Source: Xylanibacter brevis ATCC 19188
Lineage (GTDB): Bacteria > Bacteroidota > Bacteroidia > Bacteroidales > Bacteroidaceae
NCBI RefSeq assembly: GCF_000621725.1
Contig: NZ_JHXM01000013.1
Coordinates: 62,001 to 126,000 of the forward strand
DNA length: 64,000 nt
Direction of reading: 5' to 3'
Within the stretch, counting starts at the first letter, position 1; each line of letters begins with the position of its first letter. The notes beneath the pieces were generated by a model that did no database searches, was not told the DNA's origin, and saw only the letters and a list, made by a program, of their open reading frames with translations. The position numbers were made by a program, and so were the translations under genes. Positions 16,601 to 24,494 of this stretch are shown in pieces.

Positions 16601-18241
16601 ATGAAAAAGTTATTTTTACCTCTTTTTGCCTTGATGGCAACAACTTCTTTTGCCTGCACCAACTATATCGTTGGTAAGAAGGCTTCTGCCGATGGTTCAG
16701 TCATCTGCTCGTATAGTGCTGATAGTTATGGCATGTTCCAGGGATTGGTACACTATCCTGCTGCTAAGCATGCTAAGGGCGAACTGCGCAAAGTGTATGA
16801 GTGGGACACCAACAAGTACCTGGGCGAGATTGCCGAGGCCGAGGAGACCTACAACGTGATTGGTAATATCAACGAGTGGCAGGTGACCATCGGTGAGACA
16901 ACCTTTGGTGGTCGCGAGGAGATGATCGACACCACGGGTGTTATCGACTATGGTTCGCTGATTTATATCGCCCTACAGCGTTCTAAGAATGCCCGTCAGG
17001 CTATTGATGTGATGACTTCACTGGTTGAGAAGTATGGCTACTACTCAAGTGGTGAGACCTTCACCATCTGCGACCCTAACGAGGCTTGGATTATGGAGAT
17101 GATGGGTACTGGTAGCGACCGTAAGGTGGAGAAGGCTCGCACCGTATGGGTGGCTGTGCGTATTCCCGATGACATGATCTGCGGACACGCTAACCAGAGT
17201 CGTATCACCACTTTTAATATGAAGGATAAGGAGAACGTGCGCTACTCAAAGAATGTGGTGTCTTATGCTCGTAAGATGGGCTGGTTCAGCGGTAAGGATG
17301 CTGAGTTTAGCTACAACGCTGCTTATGCTGCTCCCGACTTCTCTGGTCGTCGTATCTGTGATGCACGCGTGTGGACCTTCTTCAATCGTTATGCTGATGG
17401 TATGGACCGCTATATCCCCTGGGCAGAGGGTAAGGATGCCAATGCCGAGGTGATGCCGCTCTGGGTGAAGCCTAACAAGAAACTGACTGTTCACGATGTA
17501 GAGGAGGCTATGCGCGACCACTACGAGAACACTCCTTTCTCTCTCGATCAGGACATGGGTGGCGGTATCTGGGATATGCCTTATCGTCCTACACCGCTTT
17601 TCTTCGAGGTAGATGGCAAGAAGTATTTCAATGAGCGTCCTGTTTCTACTCAGCAGGCAGGCTTCGTGTTTGTTAGTCAGATGCGTTCATGGATGCCCCG
17701 TGAGGTGGGTGGTTGCTTCTGGTTTGCCAACGATGATGGCAACATGGCTCCATTCACTCCCGTCTATTGCTGTGCTACAGAGTCGCCACGTCCTTACAAC
17801 ACACCTGGTGTTGACGAGTTGAACTTCTCTATGGATAATGCGTTCTGGGTTCAGAACTGGGTGTCTAACATGGTTTATCCCCGCTACTCAATGATGTTCC
17901 CCAGCCTGAAGCAGGTACGTGACTCGCTCGACAACTCATACTTCTGTGCTCAGAAAGAGGTAGAGGACAAGGCGCTGACGCTCGACGAGGCTGCTCGTGT
18001 GAAGTATCTCACTGGATATACTGCAGAGAAGGCCGACCAGATGCTGGCTCGCTGGTGCCAGTTGGCTACCTATCTGATTGTGAAGTACAATGATATGACC
18101 ATCAAGCCTGAACAGAACGGTCGTTTCACACGTACAAAGTATGGTCTCGGTTCTACACCGGTGCGTCCTGGCTATCCCGCAAGATATGCTCGTGGTTTAG
18201 CTAAGGAGGTTGGTAGCAGACTTGAAGAACCACAGAAATAA
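16601..18241 (+). CDS. Secreted C69-family dipeptidase
   Basis: A 546-residue Ntn-hydrolase of the PepD/C69 dipeptidase family. A signal peptide (MKKLFLPLFALMATTSFA) ends directly before Cys19 in ACTNYIVGKKASADGS. After cleavage that Cys becomes the N-terminal nucleophile, as in this family. Other family stretches are ETTFGGREEM, ALQRSKNARQAIDVM and VSQMRSWMPREVGGCFWFANDD. It probably degrades dipeptides in the periplasm or outside the cell. A rho-independent terminator follows the stop. A 50-base stem-loop lies in the 97-base gap after nadC. Confidence 0.92.
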   Translation: MKKLFLPLFALMATTSFACTNYIVGKKASADGSVICSYSADSYGMFQGLVHYPAAKHAKGELRKVYEWDTNKYLGEIAEAEETYNVIGNINEWQVTIGETTFGGREEMIDTTGVIDYGSLIYIALQRSKNARQAIDVMTSLVEKYGYYSSGETFTICDPNEAWIMEMMGTGSDRKVEKARTVWVAVRIPDDMICGHANQSRITTFNMKDKENVRYSKNVVSYARKMGWFSGKDAEFSYNAAYAAPDFSGRRICDARVWTFFNRYADGMDRYIPWAEGKDANAEVMPLWVKPNKKLTVHDVEEAMRDHYENTPFSLDQDMGGGIWDMPYRPTPLFFEVDGKKYFNERPVSTQQAGFVFVSQMRSWMPREVGGCFWFANDDGNMAPFTPVYCCATESPRPYNTPGVDELNFSMDNAFWVQNWVSNMVYPRYSMMFPSLKQVRDSLDNSYFCAQKEVEDKALTLDEAARVKYLTGYTAEKADQMLARWCQLATYLIVKYNDMTIKPEQNGRFTRTKYGLGSTPVRPGYPARYARGLAKEVGSRLEEPQK

Positions 18242-18248
18242 TACCTCG

Positions 18249-18282
18249 AAAGGCCAGAACTCAGTTTCTGGCCTTTCTTCTT
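18249..18282 (+). terminator. Terminator of the C69 dipeptidase gene
   Basis: AAAGGCCAGAA (18249-18259) pairs with TTCTGGCCTTT (18266-18276), followed by CTTCTT. Confidence 0.8.
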
Positions 18283-18301
18283 AAGTTTTCCCGATAAACA
18301 T

Positions 18302-18332
18302 TTGGTTGGTTCGGAAAAATGTATTACCTTTG
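18302..18332 (+). promoter_or_regulatory. Promoter of the short ORF and tRNA-Ser
   Basis: TTG (18302-18304), 20 bases, then TACCTTTG (18325-18332) followed by CATGC. The expected start lies about 80 bases ahead of the tRNA, an unusually long leader for a tRNA gene here, and the leader carries a short ORF. Confidence 0.5.
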
Positions 18333-18356
18333 CATGCACTTAAAGGGAGAACTAAA

Positions 18357-18419
18357 ATGAAATTTTTTCTCTCCTCACGCTCGGCCATTAGCAAGCACGC
18401 TTGCATGGCACTCACTTAA
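18357..18419 (+). CDS. 20-codon ORF directly ahead of tRNA-Ser, possible leader peptide
   Basis: ATG at 18357 is preceded by AAAGGGAGAA, one of the better Shine-Dalgarno-like sites in the window. The ORF encodes MKFFLSSRSAISKHACMALT and stops two bases before the tRNA-Ser(CGA) 5' end. It has four Ser codons, all different (TCC, TCA, TCG, AGC), including TCG, the codon read by the tRNA that follows. A small dyad GCAAGC/GCTTGC lies inside it. This could be a real leader peptide linked to tRNA expression, or a chance ORF in a tRNA leader. No homology was recognised. Confidence 0.4.
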   Translation: MKFFLSSRSAISKHACMALT

Positions 18420-18421
18420 TC

Positions 18422-18508
18422 GGAGAGTTGGCAGAGTGATCGATCGCGCTGGACTCGAAATCCGGTATACCCTTATGGGTATCGGGGGTTTGAATCCCTC
18501 ACTCTCCG
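18422..18508 (+). tRNA. tRNA-Ser (CGA)
   Basis: An 87-nt class II tRNA. The acceptor stem is GGAGAGT/ACTCTCC, the anticodon stem CTGGA/TCCGG encloses CTCGAAA (anticodon CGA), the variable arm is TACCC..GGGTA, and the T arm is GGGGGTTTGAATCCCTC. CCA is not encoded. Confidence 0.96.
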
Positions 18509-18520
18509 CAAAGAAAAAAA

Positions 18521-18546
18521 GAGGACCTTTGAGTCCTCTTTTTTTG
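18521..18546 (+). terminator. Terminator after tRNA-Ser
   Basis: GAGGAC (18521-18526) pairs with GTCCTC (18533-18538), with A-rich and T-rich flanks (TTTTTTT), so it could also work for the convergent rlmH. Confidence 0.75.
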
Positions 18547-18607
18547 TTGTTCCTATATTTATTATAATGTGTATCGACGGGGTGGGAGACCCAGCCTTAT
18601 CCTCTTG

Positions 18608-19078
18608 CTATTCGTGGTGATAGGGTTCGCCCTTGATGATGGTGCAGGCACGATAGATCTGTTCGGTGAAAACCAGTCGCACCATCTGGTGAGAGAAGGT
18701 GAGCTTAGAGAGTGACAGTTTCTCGTTGGCACGTGCATAGACGGCAGGTGAGAAACCGTAGGGGCCACCAATGACAAACACCAATCGGCGGACGGTGTTC
18801 CTCTTCTGTTCCAGCCAGGCGGCCAGCTCGATGCTGCGTAACTCCTTGCCATGTTCGTCCAGCAGCACCACGGTGTCTGATGGCTGTATCTGCTTCAGGA
18901 TCAGTTCACCCTCAGCGGTCTTCTGCTGTTCCTCAGAGAGGTTCTTGGTGTTCTTCAGTTCAGGGATGACCGTGATGTTGAAGGGCATATAGTGTCCTAT
19001 ACGCTCTGCATAGTCGTTGATGCCAGCCACGAAGTGCTTGTTCACCGTCTTACCTACCAGGATGAGCTCAGTTTTCAT
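18608..19078 (-). CDS. rlmH: 23S rRNA (pseudouridine1915-N3)-methyltransferase RlmH
   Basis: A 156-residue SPOUT methyltransferase that methylates pseudouridine 1915 in helix 69 of 23S rRNA, using SAM. The hallmark stretches are VVLLDEHGKELRS near residue 70, FVIGGPYGF near residue 101 (the knotted SAM loop) and LSLSKLTFSHQMVRLVFTEQIYRA at the C-terminus, together with the usual length. The start overlaps the 3' end of the DUF4491 gene by 11 bases, so the two are translated from one message. Confidence 0.96.
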   Translation of the reverse strand: MKTELILVGKTVNKHFVAGINDYAERIGHYMPFNITVIPELKNTKNLSEEQQKTAEGELILKQIQPSDTVVLLDEHGKELRSIELAAWLEQKRNTVRRLVFVIGGPYGFSPAVYARANEKLSLSKLTFSHQMVRLVFTEQIYRACTIIKGEPYHHE

Positions 19079-19367
19079 ATTCGTGCTTACGCTTAGGGTT
19101 CATTGGGAACCAGCCCTTTTGTACGCGTCTTTTCTGAGCGAAGAGTTCGCCGATGCCCCACAATGCTGATGCACCAAACACGCCGATGCTGGCCGAGATG
19201 ATGGCATTCTCGATGAACAGTGCTGCTATCAGACATACGATGCCGATGAGCAGGTATATCTTCCAAGGTCCTGTGCCCCAGTGATATTCTGTCTTAATGA
19301 CGATGGGATGCCATATGCCGATGGCGAGAAATGTGCAGAAGGCAATGATAATTCCTGTGAAATACAT
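19068..19367 (-). CDS. DUF4491 family small membrane protein
   Basis: A 99-residue protein with three predicted membrane segments (IIIAFCTFLAIGIW, IYLLIGIVCLIAALFI and ISASIGVFGASALWGIG) and a basic C-terminal tail (KRRVQKGWFPMNPKRKHEYEN). It matches the DUF4491 family of Bacteroidota, whose function I do not know. It lies upstream of and overlaps rlmH. A TACCTTTG box is at 19390-19397. Confidence 0.85.
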   Translation of the reverse strand: MYFTGIIIAFCTFLAIGIWHPIVIKTEYHWGTGPWKIYLLIGIVCLIAALFIENAIISASIGVFGASALWGIGELFAQKRRVQKGWFPMNPKRKHEYEN

Positions 19368-19389
19368 GTCTTATTATTTATTGTGCATG

Positions 19390-19397
19390 CAAAGGTA
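19390..19397 (-). promoter_or_regulatory. -7 box ahead of DUF4491-rlmH
   Basis: TACCTTTG on the minus strand followed by GCATGC, 23 bases before the DUF4491 start and just past the stop codon of the upstream lipoprotein gene. Confidence 0.42.
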
Positions 19398-19409
19398 CGC
19401 ATTTTTTTT

Positions 19410-20717
19410 CTATTTGATGGTCTCCTCGCTCAGGAAATCGTCCCAGTGTATCTGATAACCATTGAACACGTTCAGGTCAACATCGCCTTGAATGCCCTTC
19501 ACGCGCCCGCAGTCACTTAGTTGCCACAGGGCCAGTCTGACGTCGGGCTTATACTCGCCGTAGCGGGCTATCCAGAACAGGTATTTCTCTTTCAGGTCGG
19601 GTGCCATGTCCAGATACATGTTGATGAATCGCTGGTTGACGTAGAGCAGTGGGCGCGTGTGGGTTGCGCGCTCTACAATGTTGATCCAGGTGCGTATGTC
19701 GCTGAACATCTTCTTCGGGCCGCCTCCCTTGCGTATCATGGCGTCTGTGGGTTCAATGTCGAGCATGGGGGGCAGGTCGCCCTTCTTAAACTGTGTGTTC
19801 TTCAGGAAGTAGTGGGCCTGCTCTCTGGCATCCTTTCCCACCGTGAAGAAATGGTATGCACCCACACGTATGTTATGTTTGCGTGCATTCTGATAGTCGG
19901 TGGCGAAATAGCGGTTGGTGATGGTGGCTCCCTGTGTGGACTTGATATAAACGAAGCTGACGGGGTAGTTGGCATCGCCGTCCACCCGCTGACTGCTGAT
20001 GCGTCTGCCCATGTTCGTGATGCGCAGGTGGGCCCAGTCGATAGGGAAGCGTCGGCGACCAATCTCGTGCTGATAGCGAGAGATGTCGATGCCATAGATG
20101 CGTTCGCTGGTGTAGTGCATGCGCTCACCACGAAAGGCATCTCGGCTCCACTGGCCTGCTTTCAGGTGGGCGGTGCTGACACTAAAGCCAAAGCCTTCGC
20201 GCTGGTCATGTTGCCAGTGTCCCTCGTAGAAAGAGCCGTCCACCGAACGGTATGAGCCGTGTCCGCAGGCCTCCATGGCACTGTTCATCATGCCTGCATA
20301 GATGCCTTTCTCGTCCATGCGTATACCGCTGACCAGTGTGTCGGCATTGAACATGCCAATGATCAGTCGGCCCTGTCTGTCGGTGGTTACGCCCTTGCCT
20401 TGGCGCCTGCCGTGCTGCCAATGCATCAGGTTGCGTGCCATCGCCCTCCCTTTAGGCAGATAGATAGCTTGTGTAGAATCACCGTCCTCTGCATATCGTA
20501 TCACCATGTCGAAGCCCTCGTCACGCACGTTGTGACGATCCAGATAGTATTCCAGTTCTTTGGCTATTTGTTCATCGCGCTCCTTGGTGCCGACCGTGTC
20601 TTGTGTCACCAGACCTTCTGTGTCTATATCGTCAAAATAGGTTGGTGTTGTCTCTTGTCGCTGGGTGCATCCACAAAGGAAGAGTAGGGGACTGATAATT
20701 AGAAAAAGACGATTCAT
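19410..20717 (-). CDS. Lipoprotein with MORN repeats and a GH25 (lysozyme-type) domain
   Basis: From ATG 20717 the protein has 435 residues. The lipoprotein signal is MNRLFLIISPLLFLCGC, with the lipobox Cys at residue 17. Residues about 90-185 hold MORN-like repeats (GRRQGKGVTTDRQGRLIIG, GSYRSVDGSFYEGHWQHDQREGFGF). Residues about 205-430 form a GH25 domain: YGIDISRYQ, FVYIKSTQG, VGAYHFF, PPMLDIEPTD (catalytic Asp-Glu pair) and WIARYG. GH25 enzymes cleave peptidoglycan between MurNAc and GlcNAc. An alternative ATG nine bases upstream (20726) is possible. MORN repeats on a bacterial muramidase are unusual; they may bind lipid or another envelope protein. Confidence 0.87.
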   Translation of the reverse strand: MNRLFLIISPLLFLCGCTQRQETTPTYFDDIDTEGLVTQDTVGTKERDEQIAKELEYYLDRHNVRDEGFDMVIRYAEDGDSTQAIYLPKGRAMARNLMHWQHGRRQGKGVTTDRQGRLIIGMFNADTLVSGIRMDEKGIYAGMMNSAMEACGHGSYRSVDGSFYEGHWQHDQREGFGFSVSTAHLKAGQWSRDAFRGERMHYTSERIYGIDISRYQHEIGRRRFPIDWAHLRITNMGRRISSQRVDGDANYPVSFVYIKSTQGATITNRYFATDYQNARKHNIRVGAYHFFTVGKDAREQAHYFLKNTQFKKGDLPPMLDIEPTDAMIRKGGGPKKMFSDIRTWINIVERATHTRPLLYVNQRFINMYLDMAPDLKEKYLFWIARYGEYKPDVRLALWQLSDCGRVKGIQGDVDLNVFNGYQIHWDDFLSEETIK

Positions 20718-20739
20718 GACTTCCATATAATTAATTGAA

Positions 20740-20781
20740 TTACGCAGATTACACAGGGTGTGACCTGCGCAATCTGCGTAA
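20740..20781. repeat. REP-like palindrome between galK and the GH25 gene
   Basis: TTACGCAGATT (20740-20750) and AATCTGCGTAA (20771-20781) are perfect inverted repeats, and CAGG/CCTG pair inside. The 'cgcagatt' word is of a type I have often seen in bacterial intergenic palindromes. No T-run follows, so it is not a clear terminator. Confidence 0.65.
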
Positions 20782-20803
20782 CGTGTGTTATGCTGCTTAA
20801 TGA

Positions 20804-21970
20804 TTAGCAGAGCTTGCGTGAGCCGTCGCCGATGACAACATCGTAAACCTTGGGCTCATGACCATATTTAGCGTTAAACTTCTTCTTGGCATCCTCAACG
20901 AACTGCTTGTACAGGTCGTTGCGAACCAGGTTGATGGTGCAACCACCGAAGCCACCACCCATGATACGGCTACCAGTAACGCCGTTCTCCTTGGCAATGT
21001 CGTTCAGGAAGTCGAGCTCCTCGCAAGACACCTCGTAGTCCTTTGACAGACCCTCGTGAGTCTTGTACATCATCTCACCAACCTTCTCGTAGTCGCCCTC
21101 GTTCAAGGCGTCGCAGACTGCCAATACGCGGTCCTTCTCGCCCAGCACGAACTTAGCGCGCTTGTAGTCTTCTTCACCTACTTCAGCCTTCACCTCTTCC
21201 AGCTGCTCCCATGTGCAGTCGCGCAGGGTCTCAAACTTACCCTCTGGGTGCTTAGCCTGGATGTGCTTCACTACGTTCTCGCAGCTGTTGCGACGGTCGT
21301 TGTAGGGAGAACCAGCCAACTGGTGCTTAACCACTGAGTCGAGCAATACCAGACGATAGCCATCGGGCTTGAATGGGAAGTATTCGAACTCACGGCTGCG
21401 GCAGTCCAGACGCATCAGGCAACCTGCCTTACCGAATACAGAAGCAAACTGGTCCATGATACCGCAGTTTACACCGCAGTAGTTGTGCTCAGTAGCCTGA
21501 CCAGCCAGTACCATATCCCACTGGCTAACCTTGTTCTCGCCGAAGATGTCGTTCAGACCGCAAGCGAAGCAGCTCTCCATAGCGGCGGAAGAAGACATAC
21601 CTGCACCGAGGGGCACATCACCTGCAAAGGCAATGTTGAAACCCTTTACGGGTACACCCAGCTTCTTCATCTCCAGGGCGATACCATAGATGTAGCGTGC
21701 CCATGAAGCCTTAGGACCTGCGGGGTCAGAGAGCTTGAAATCTACACGGTCTTTCAGGTCGATAGCGTATGCCATAACGGTATCTTCAGTACCGTTGGCG
21801 CGCATCTCAGCTGTAACACCTTTGTCCACTGCACCGGGGAATACGAATCCGCCGTTATAGTCTGTGTGCTCACCAATCAAGTTGATACGACCGGGAGAGG
21901 TATATACGTTACCTGTCTTTCCGTCGAAGTGCTTGATGAAGCGCTGTCTTACAAATTCGATATCAATCAT
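20804..21970 (-). CDS. galK: Galactokinase
   Basis: A 388-residue GHMP kinase that phosphorylates galactose at C1, the second step of the Leloir pathway. The galactokinase signature GRINLIGEHTDYNGG is at residues 28-42, the ATP loop is PLGAGMSSSAAME near residue 121, and GGGFGGCTINL forms the third GHMP motif near the C-terminus. It is the last gene of the galM-transporter-galK group, 35 bases after the transporter. No galT or galE is present in this window. Confidence 0.97.
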   Translation of the reverse strand: MIDIEFVRQRFIKHFDGKTGNVYTSPGRINLIGEHTDYNGGFVFPGAVDKGVTAEMRANGTEDTVMAYAIDLKDRVDFKLSDPAGPKASWARYIYGIALEMKKLGVPVKGFNIAFAGDVPLGAGMSSSAAMESCFACGLNDIFGENKVSQWDMVLAGQATEHNYCGVNCGIMDQFASVFGKAGCLMRLDCRSREFEYFPFKPDGYRLVLLDSVVKHQLAGSPYNDRRNSCENVVKHIQAKHPEGKFETLRDCTWEQLEEVKAEVGEEDYKRAKFVLGEKDRVLAVCDALNEGDYEKVGEMMYKTHEGLSKDYEVSCEELDFLNDIAKENGVTGSRIMGGGFGGCTINLVRNDLYKQFVEDAKKKFNAKYGHEPKVYDVVIGDGSRKLC

Positions 21971-22005
21971 AATGTTTTTAAGTTTATTAGGTTTGTATTA
22001 GAGTA

Positions 22006-23283
22006 TTAATCTACGTTGATGTCCTTGTTCACGTTCTTGCAACCAACGGTAGCATAGAACAGAATGTAGGCCAACATGGCGATGACGAGCCAGTAGCTGG
22101 TGATGTTGCCAGTGCTGCTTGCAATGCTCTGCTGGATGAGAGGCATGATGCCACCACCTACAACCATGGTCATGAAGATACCAGAAGCTGCCTCGGTGTA
22201 CTTGCCCAGACCCTCAACAGAGAGGTTGAAGATACCGGCCCACATGATAGAGGTGCAGAGACCGCAGGCTGCAATGAAGAAGGCCTTCACGGGAATGTCG
22301 TGACCATCATATACCACGGTGCTGCTCTCGGGCATGAAGATGGCAATCAGCAGCAGGGCGATAGCCAAGCTTGATACCACAATCATCTGGAGTGAGGTAG
22401 AAACCTTACCAGAGATCACACTTGATGTAGCACGACCAACCATCATCAGGATCCAGTAGATGCCGGCAATCACACCACCAACGGCTGCAGAGCCTTCGAA
22501 GCCCAGGTCAGTGACGTAGAACTGCAGGTGCATGGGGATACCAATCTCGATACCTACATAGAAGAAGATAGCGATGACACCCAGCAGTGTGTGGCGGAAT
22601 GCCAATGGGCTGTGTTCATACTGTGGCTGCTCCTTGCCCAGAGTAGGCTCGGGGATAGATACGCGGCTGATGATGATGAAAGAGATGGCGAATACGGCCA
22701 TACCGATGAACAGCAATGGAGCCACGTTGCTCATGCTGGTCTCAGCTGTCACCGTACCTACGAGGATACCTGTGAGCATAGGTGTCAGCGTTGCAGTCAG
22801 TGAGTTCAGTGTGCCACCAACCTGGATGAGCTGGTTACCCTTGTTGCCACCGCCACCGAGCAGGTTCAGCATGGGGTTCACCACGGTGTTCAGCATACAT
22901 ACGCAGAAACCGCAAACGAAGGCGCCCAGCAGATAGATGATCAGGTTCAGTGCAACGGGAATCTCCTGATATGTGAATACATAGGTGGCGTCGCCAGCGA
23001 TGCTCGACAGATACTGCAGAGCCAGACCAATCAGACCTACGGCCAGTGCAATCAGTGCGGTCTTCTTATAGCCGTACTTGATCAGCATCTTACCTGCGGG
23101 AATACCCATAAACAGATAAGCGGCGAAGTTCATCATGTTACCCCACGCCTTAGCAAATGGATATGTGAAGCCCCAAATGTTGCCAAAGGGCGCACCCATG
23201 TTTGTTACAAAAGAGATCATCGCGAAGATGAAGCACATCGTGATGATGGCAATTACTTTGCTGTTGTTGTTTGTTGAAGTCAT
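22006..23283 (-). CDS. FHS-type MFS sugar transporter, probably galactose/glucose
   Basis: A 425-residue protein with about 12 membrane segments of the fucose-galactose-glucose-H+ symporter family. Family traits include the N-terminal MCFIFAMISFVTNMGAP, YLFMGIPAGKMLIKYGYKK, LLGAFVCGFCVCMLNTVVNPMLNLLGGGGN (partly quoted) and QVGGTLNSLTATLTP. Its position between galM and galK makes galactose (or glucose/galactose) the likely substrate. It lies in the inner membrane and probably uses the proton gradient. Confidence 0.9.
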   Translation of the reverse strand: MTSTNNNSKVIAIITMCFIFAMISFVTNMGAPFGNIWGFTYPFAKAWGNMMNFAAYLFMGIPAGKMLIKYGYKKTALIALAVGLIGLALQYLSSIAGDATYVFTYQEIPVALNLIIYLLGAFVCGFCVCMLNTVVNPMLNLLGGGGNKGNQLIQVGGTLNSLTATLTPMLTGILVGTVTAETSMSNVAPLLFIGMAVFAISFIIISRVSIPEPTLGKEQPQYEHSPLAFRHTLLGVIAIFFYVGIEIGIPMHLQFYVTDLGFEGSAAVGGVIAGIYWILMMVGRATSSVISGKVSTSLQMIVVSSLAIALLLIAIFMPESSTVVYDGHDIPVKAFFIAACGLCTSIMWAGIFNLSVEGLGKYTEAASGIFMTMVVGGGIMPLIQQSIASSTGNITSYWLVIAMLAYILFYATVGCKNVNKDINVD

Positions 23284-23306
23284 TTTTTGTTTTTAGTTTA
23301 TGATTA

Positions 23307-24398
23307 CTATTCAGTTACTCCGAATTTATAGATGGTCTTCTGCTTGTAGCGCTGACCGGGATTCAATACGACAGATGGGAAGTAAGGACGGTTGGGACTG
23401 TCGGGGAAGTGCTGGCACTCGAAGCAGATAGCCGAGCGGCGTCCGAATGTGGCACCGTGGATACCCTTATAACCGTCTGCCCAGTTGTCGCTATATACTT
23501 GTACGCCAGGCTCGGTGGTGTAAACCTCCATGGTGCGTCCGCTCTTGGGCTCGGTCAGTCGTGCAGCGAAGCTCAGTTCGCCCTCTTCTTTCTTGTTCAG
23601 CACGAAGCAGTGGTCGTAGCCAGCGCCGTGCTTGATCTGGATGTCGTCAGCATCGATATCCTTGCCCACAGCCTTTGGCGTGCGGAAATCGAAGGGAGTG
23701 CCTGCCACCTTCAGAATCTCGCCTGTAGGAATGGATGTGTCGTCGATGGGCACGTAGAAGTCGGCATTCAGCTCCAGTATCTGATCGTCGATAGTAGGTG
23801 TGGGATCAGCCGTACCTGCCAGAGAGAAGAAACCGTGGTGTGTCAGGTTGATGATGGTCTTCTTATTGGTTGTGGCCAGATATTCCAGCACCAACTCGTT
23901 CTGGTCGGTGAAGGTGATCTCTACTGTGATGTCAACTTCGCCGGTGAACCCCTCTTCACCATAGCTCGACACGCGGTGCAAAGCCAGTGCGCGAGGGCCC
24001 ATCTGCTTGGCATCCCATACGCGGGCATGGAAACCGCGAGGACCGCCGTGAAGGGCGTTAGGACCATTGTTGATGGCCAACTGATATTCCTTACCGTTCA
24101 GTGTGAACTGTCCCTTGCAGATTCGGTTACCAAATCGGCCGATAAGGGTTGAAAGAAAGGGCTCTGGGGAATTAATAACTGATTGGATATTGTCGTGACC
24201 TTGAATCACGTTAGCAACGTTACCGTCTTTGTCTGGTACCATGATGGCACAAATGGCGCCACCGTAATTTGTGATGGCTACTTCGTATCCCTTGCGGTTA
24301 CGGAGGATGTAAAGATCGGTTTTCTTACCGTTGACTGTGGTCTGAAAGTCCTCTCTTTTCAGACCACACAGATTCACATTTTCTGTTGTGTTCGCCAT
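23307..24398 (-). CDS. galM: Aldose 1-epimerase (galactose mutarotase)
   Basis: A 363-residue GalM that interconverts alpha and beta anomers of galactose or glucose. Motifs are FLSTLIGRFGNRI, NNGPNALHGGPRGFHARVWD (catalytic His region), NLTHHGFFSLAG (second catalytic His) and GAGYDHCFVLN. No signal peptide is seen, so it acts in the cytosol. ATG 24398 is chosen over the TTG two codons upstream. It is the first gene of the leftward galactose group, preceded by TTCCTTTG (about 24434-24441), a near match to the -7 box. Confidence 0.95.
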   Translation of the reverse strand: MANTTENVNLCGLKREDFQTTVNGKKTDLYILRNRKGYEVAITNYGGAICAIMVPDKDGNVANVIQGHDNIQSVINSPEPFLSTLIGRFGNRICKGQFTLNGKEYQLAINNGPNALHGGPRGFHARVWDAKQMGPRALALHRVSSYGEEGFTGEVDITVEITFTDQNELVLEYLATTNKKTIINLTHHGFFSLAGTADPTPTIDDQILELNADFYVPIDDTSIPTGEILKVAGTPFDFRTPKAVGKDIDADDIQIKHGAGYDHCFVLNKKEEGELSFAARLTEPKSGRTMEVYTTEPGVQVYSDNWADGYKGIHGATFGRRSAICFECQHFPDSPNRPYFPSVVLNPGQRYKQKTIYKFGVTE

Positions 24399-24440
24399 AA
24401 TCAAAAGTTTTTAGTTACTGTAACTTTGTTGCAAAGGAAC

Positions 24441-24472
24441 AAAAAAAAGCCGATATGAGCAAACATATCGGC
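24441..24472 (-). terminator. Terminator of grpE-dnaJ-folC
   Basis: GCCGATATG (24449-24457) pairs with CATATCGGC (24464-24472). On the minus strand the stem is followed by eight T, and the folC stop is 23 bases upstream. It separates folC from the galactose genes. Confidence 0.85.
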
Positions 24473-24494
24473 AAAAAAATGTTGTTAAAAACAC

